Source of the DNA: Erysipelotrichaceae bacterium
GTDB lineage: Bacteria > Bacillota_I > Bacilli_A > Erysipelotrichales > Erysipelotrichaceae
NCBI GenBank assembly: GCA_900770275.1
Contig: CAAGJS010000331.1
Span: 1-6,741 of the forward strand
Direction of reading: 5' to 3'
Length of the DNA: 6,741 nt
Below the pieces are notes generated by a model. That model was given only the letters and a program-made list of their open reading frames with translations, searched no databases and had not been told where the DNA came from. Within the stretch, counting starts at the first letter, position 1; each line of letters begins with the position of its first letter. This document shows, in pieces, positions 6,100 through 6,741 of the stretch. The translations under genes were made by a program, and so were the position numbers.

Positions 6100-6741
6100 T
6101 TACATGTATGCAAATGAGTGACTTTCTGGCTCAGGCACAGTCTCAGATGAAGGATATGCGGATTGATTCTCTAAAGCCTTTTTTGCAGCGGACAGCATCA
6201 GTTTGATACGGTTGAGTTGATTTACTTCTGAGGCTCCGGGGTCGTAGTCCACAGCCACAATATTGGCCTGGGGATAGGTCTTGCGCAGCATCTTGATGAC
6301 GCCCTTACCCACCACATGGTTTGGCAGGCACGCAAACGGTTGTATGCACACGATATTTGGCGTGCCGGAGGTAATCAGCTCCACCATCTCTCCTGTGAGA
6401 AACCACCCCTCTCCATACTGGTTGCCGATGGACAGGAATGGCTTCGCCAGCTCCGCCACCTGTTCTATTGGGAGGGGGGCTTCAAAGCGGCGGCTGTGCT
6501 CCAAGGCATCTAATGCCGGCTTACGCAGCGTACGGATGGCGTCCACTCCAACATGAGCGACGGCAGATGCAGTCCAATTTGCTCCCAGATACTGCCGTTT
6601 ATAATTGGAGTTGTAAACACAGTAATTCATAAAATCCATCAAATCCGGAACAACTGCCTCGGCACCTTCTTGCTCCAGTAAATCTACCAGGTGGTTGTTT
6701 GCAAGGGGCATATACTTGACCAGAATCTCCCCAACCACGCC
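6100..6741 (-). CDS. C-terminal part of a fused 2-hydroxyacyl-CoA dehydratase/activase-type protein, 5' end outside the window
   Basis: The last 213 residues of a protein whose reading frame is open to the window edge; no true start is visible (GTG at 6738 is internal to GVVGEILVKY). The sequence matches, from memory of the family, the C-terminal end of the ~1400-residue proteins of clostridia and related anaerobes annotated as acyl-CoA dehydratase activase. These join two BadF-type ATPase domains, a DUF2229 domain and a COG3581 dehydratase-like domain in one chain. Markers in visible numbering: VGEILVKYMPLANN (3-16), EGAEAVVPDLMDF (25-37), NYCVYN with Cys41, SIGNQYGEGWFLTGEMVELI (104-123), IVCIQPFACLPNHVVGKG with Cys132 and Cys138, and VDYDPGASEVNQLNRIKLML. 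The roughly 30-residue tail after this is Ser/Glu/Pro-rich and looks unstructured. That the whole protein is the long fusion is inferred from this C-terminus; the N-terminal domains are not visible. Confidence 0.88.
   Translation of the reverse strand, partial: GVVGEILVKYMPLANNHLVDLLEQEGAEAVVPDLMDFMNYCVYNSNYKRQYLGANWTASAVAHVGVDAIRTLRKPALDALEHSRRFEAPLPIEQVAELAKPFLSIGNQYGEGWFLTGEMVELITSGTPNIVCIQPFACLPNHVVGKGVIKMLRKTYPQANIVAVDYDPGASEVNQLNRIKLMLSAAKKALENQSAYPSSETVPEPESHSFAYM

Overview
The window looks like part of a chromosome from an anaerobic, moderately GC-balanced Firmicute, most likely a gut clostridium of the Oscillospiraceae type. The signs are strong AGGAG-like ribosome sites, several GTG starts with overlapping genes, and two sets of 2-hydroxyacyl-CoA dehydratase/activase proteins, a family of strict anaerobes. 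The genus is an inference; nothing here fixes it.

Layout. On the plus strand, positions 1-936 hold the C-terminal four fifths of S-adenosylmethionine synthetase (metK, 5' end outside the window). A small two-helix membrane protein overlaps or closely follows it. Then comes a tightly packed trio (1205-4169): a DUF2229/COG3580 protein, a COG3581 2-hydroxyacyl-CoA dehydratase-like protein, and a BadF/HgdC-type ATPase activase. The trio overlaps by 1 and 4 bases at its junctions, and no terminator is visible between metK and its end. A strong 17-bp hairpin (4202-4243) sits between the convergent transcription units and probably stops both. On the minus strand, reading right to left, are the C-terminal 213 residues of a second member of the same family, very similar to the C-terminus of the ~1400-residue fused 'acyl-CoA dehydratase activase' proteins (6741-6100). 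Next are a conserved-looking two-helix membrane protein of unknown function (6066-5395) and a membrane-anchored alpha/beta hydrolase with a complete Ser-Asp-His triad (5288-4266).

How the genes may work together. The activase should be a homodimer that hydrolyses ATP to push one low-potential electron from its [4Fe-4S] cluster into a partner Fe-S protein. The two proteins encoded just upstream carry conserved cysteines, share a C-terminal signature with each other, and are the obvious partner. They are not classical HgdA/HgdB, and no CoA-transferase, acyl-CoA dehydrogenase or Etf gene is in view, so the substrate is unknown. The most notable feature is that one locus carries both architectures of this machine, split into three genes on one strand and fused in one polypeptide on the other, facing each other across a shared terminator.
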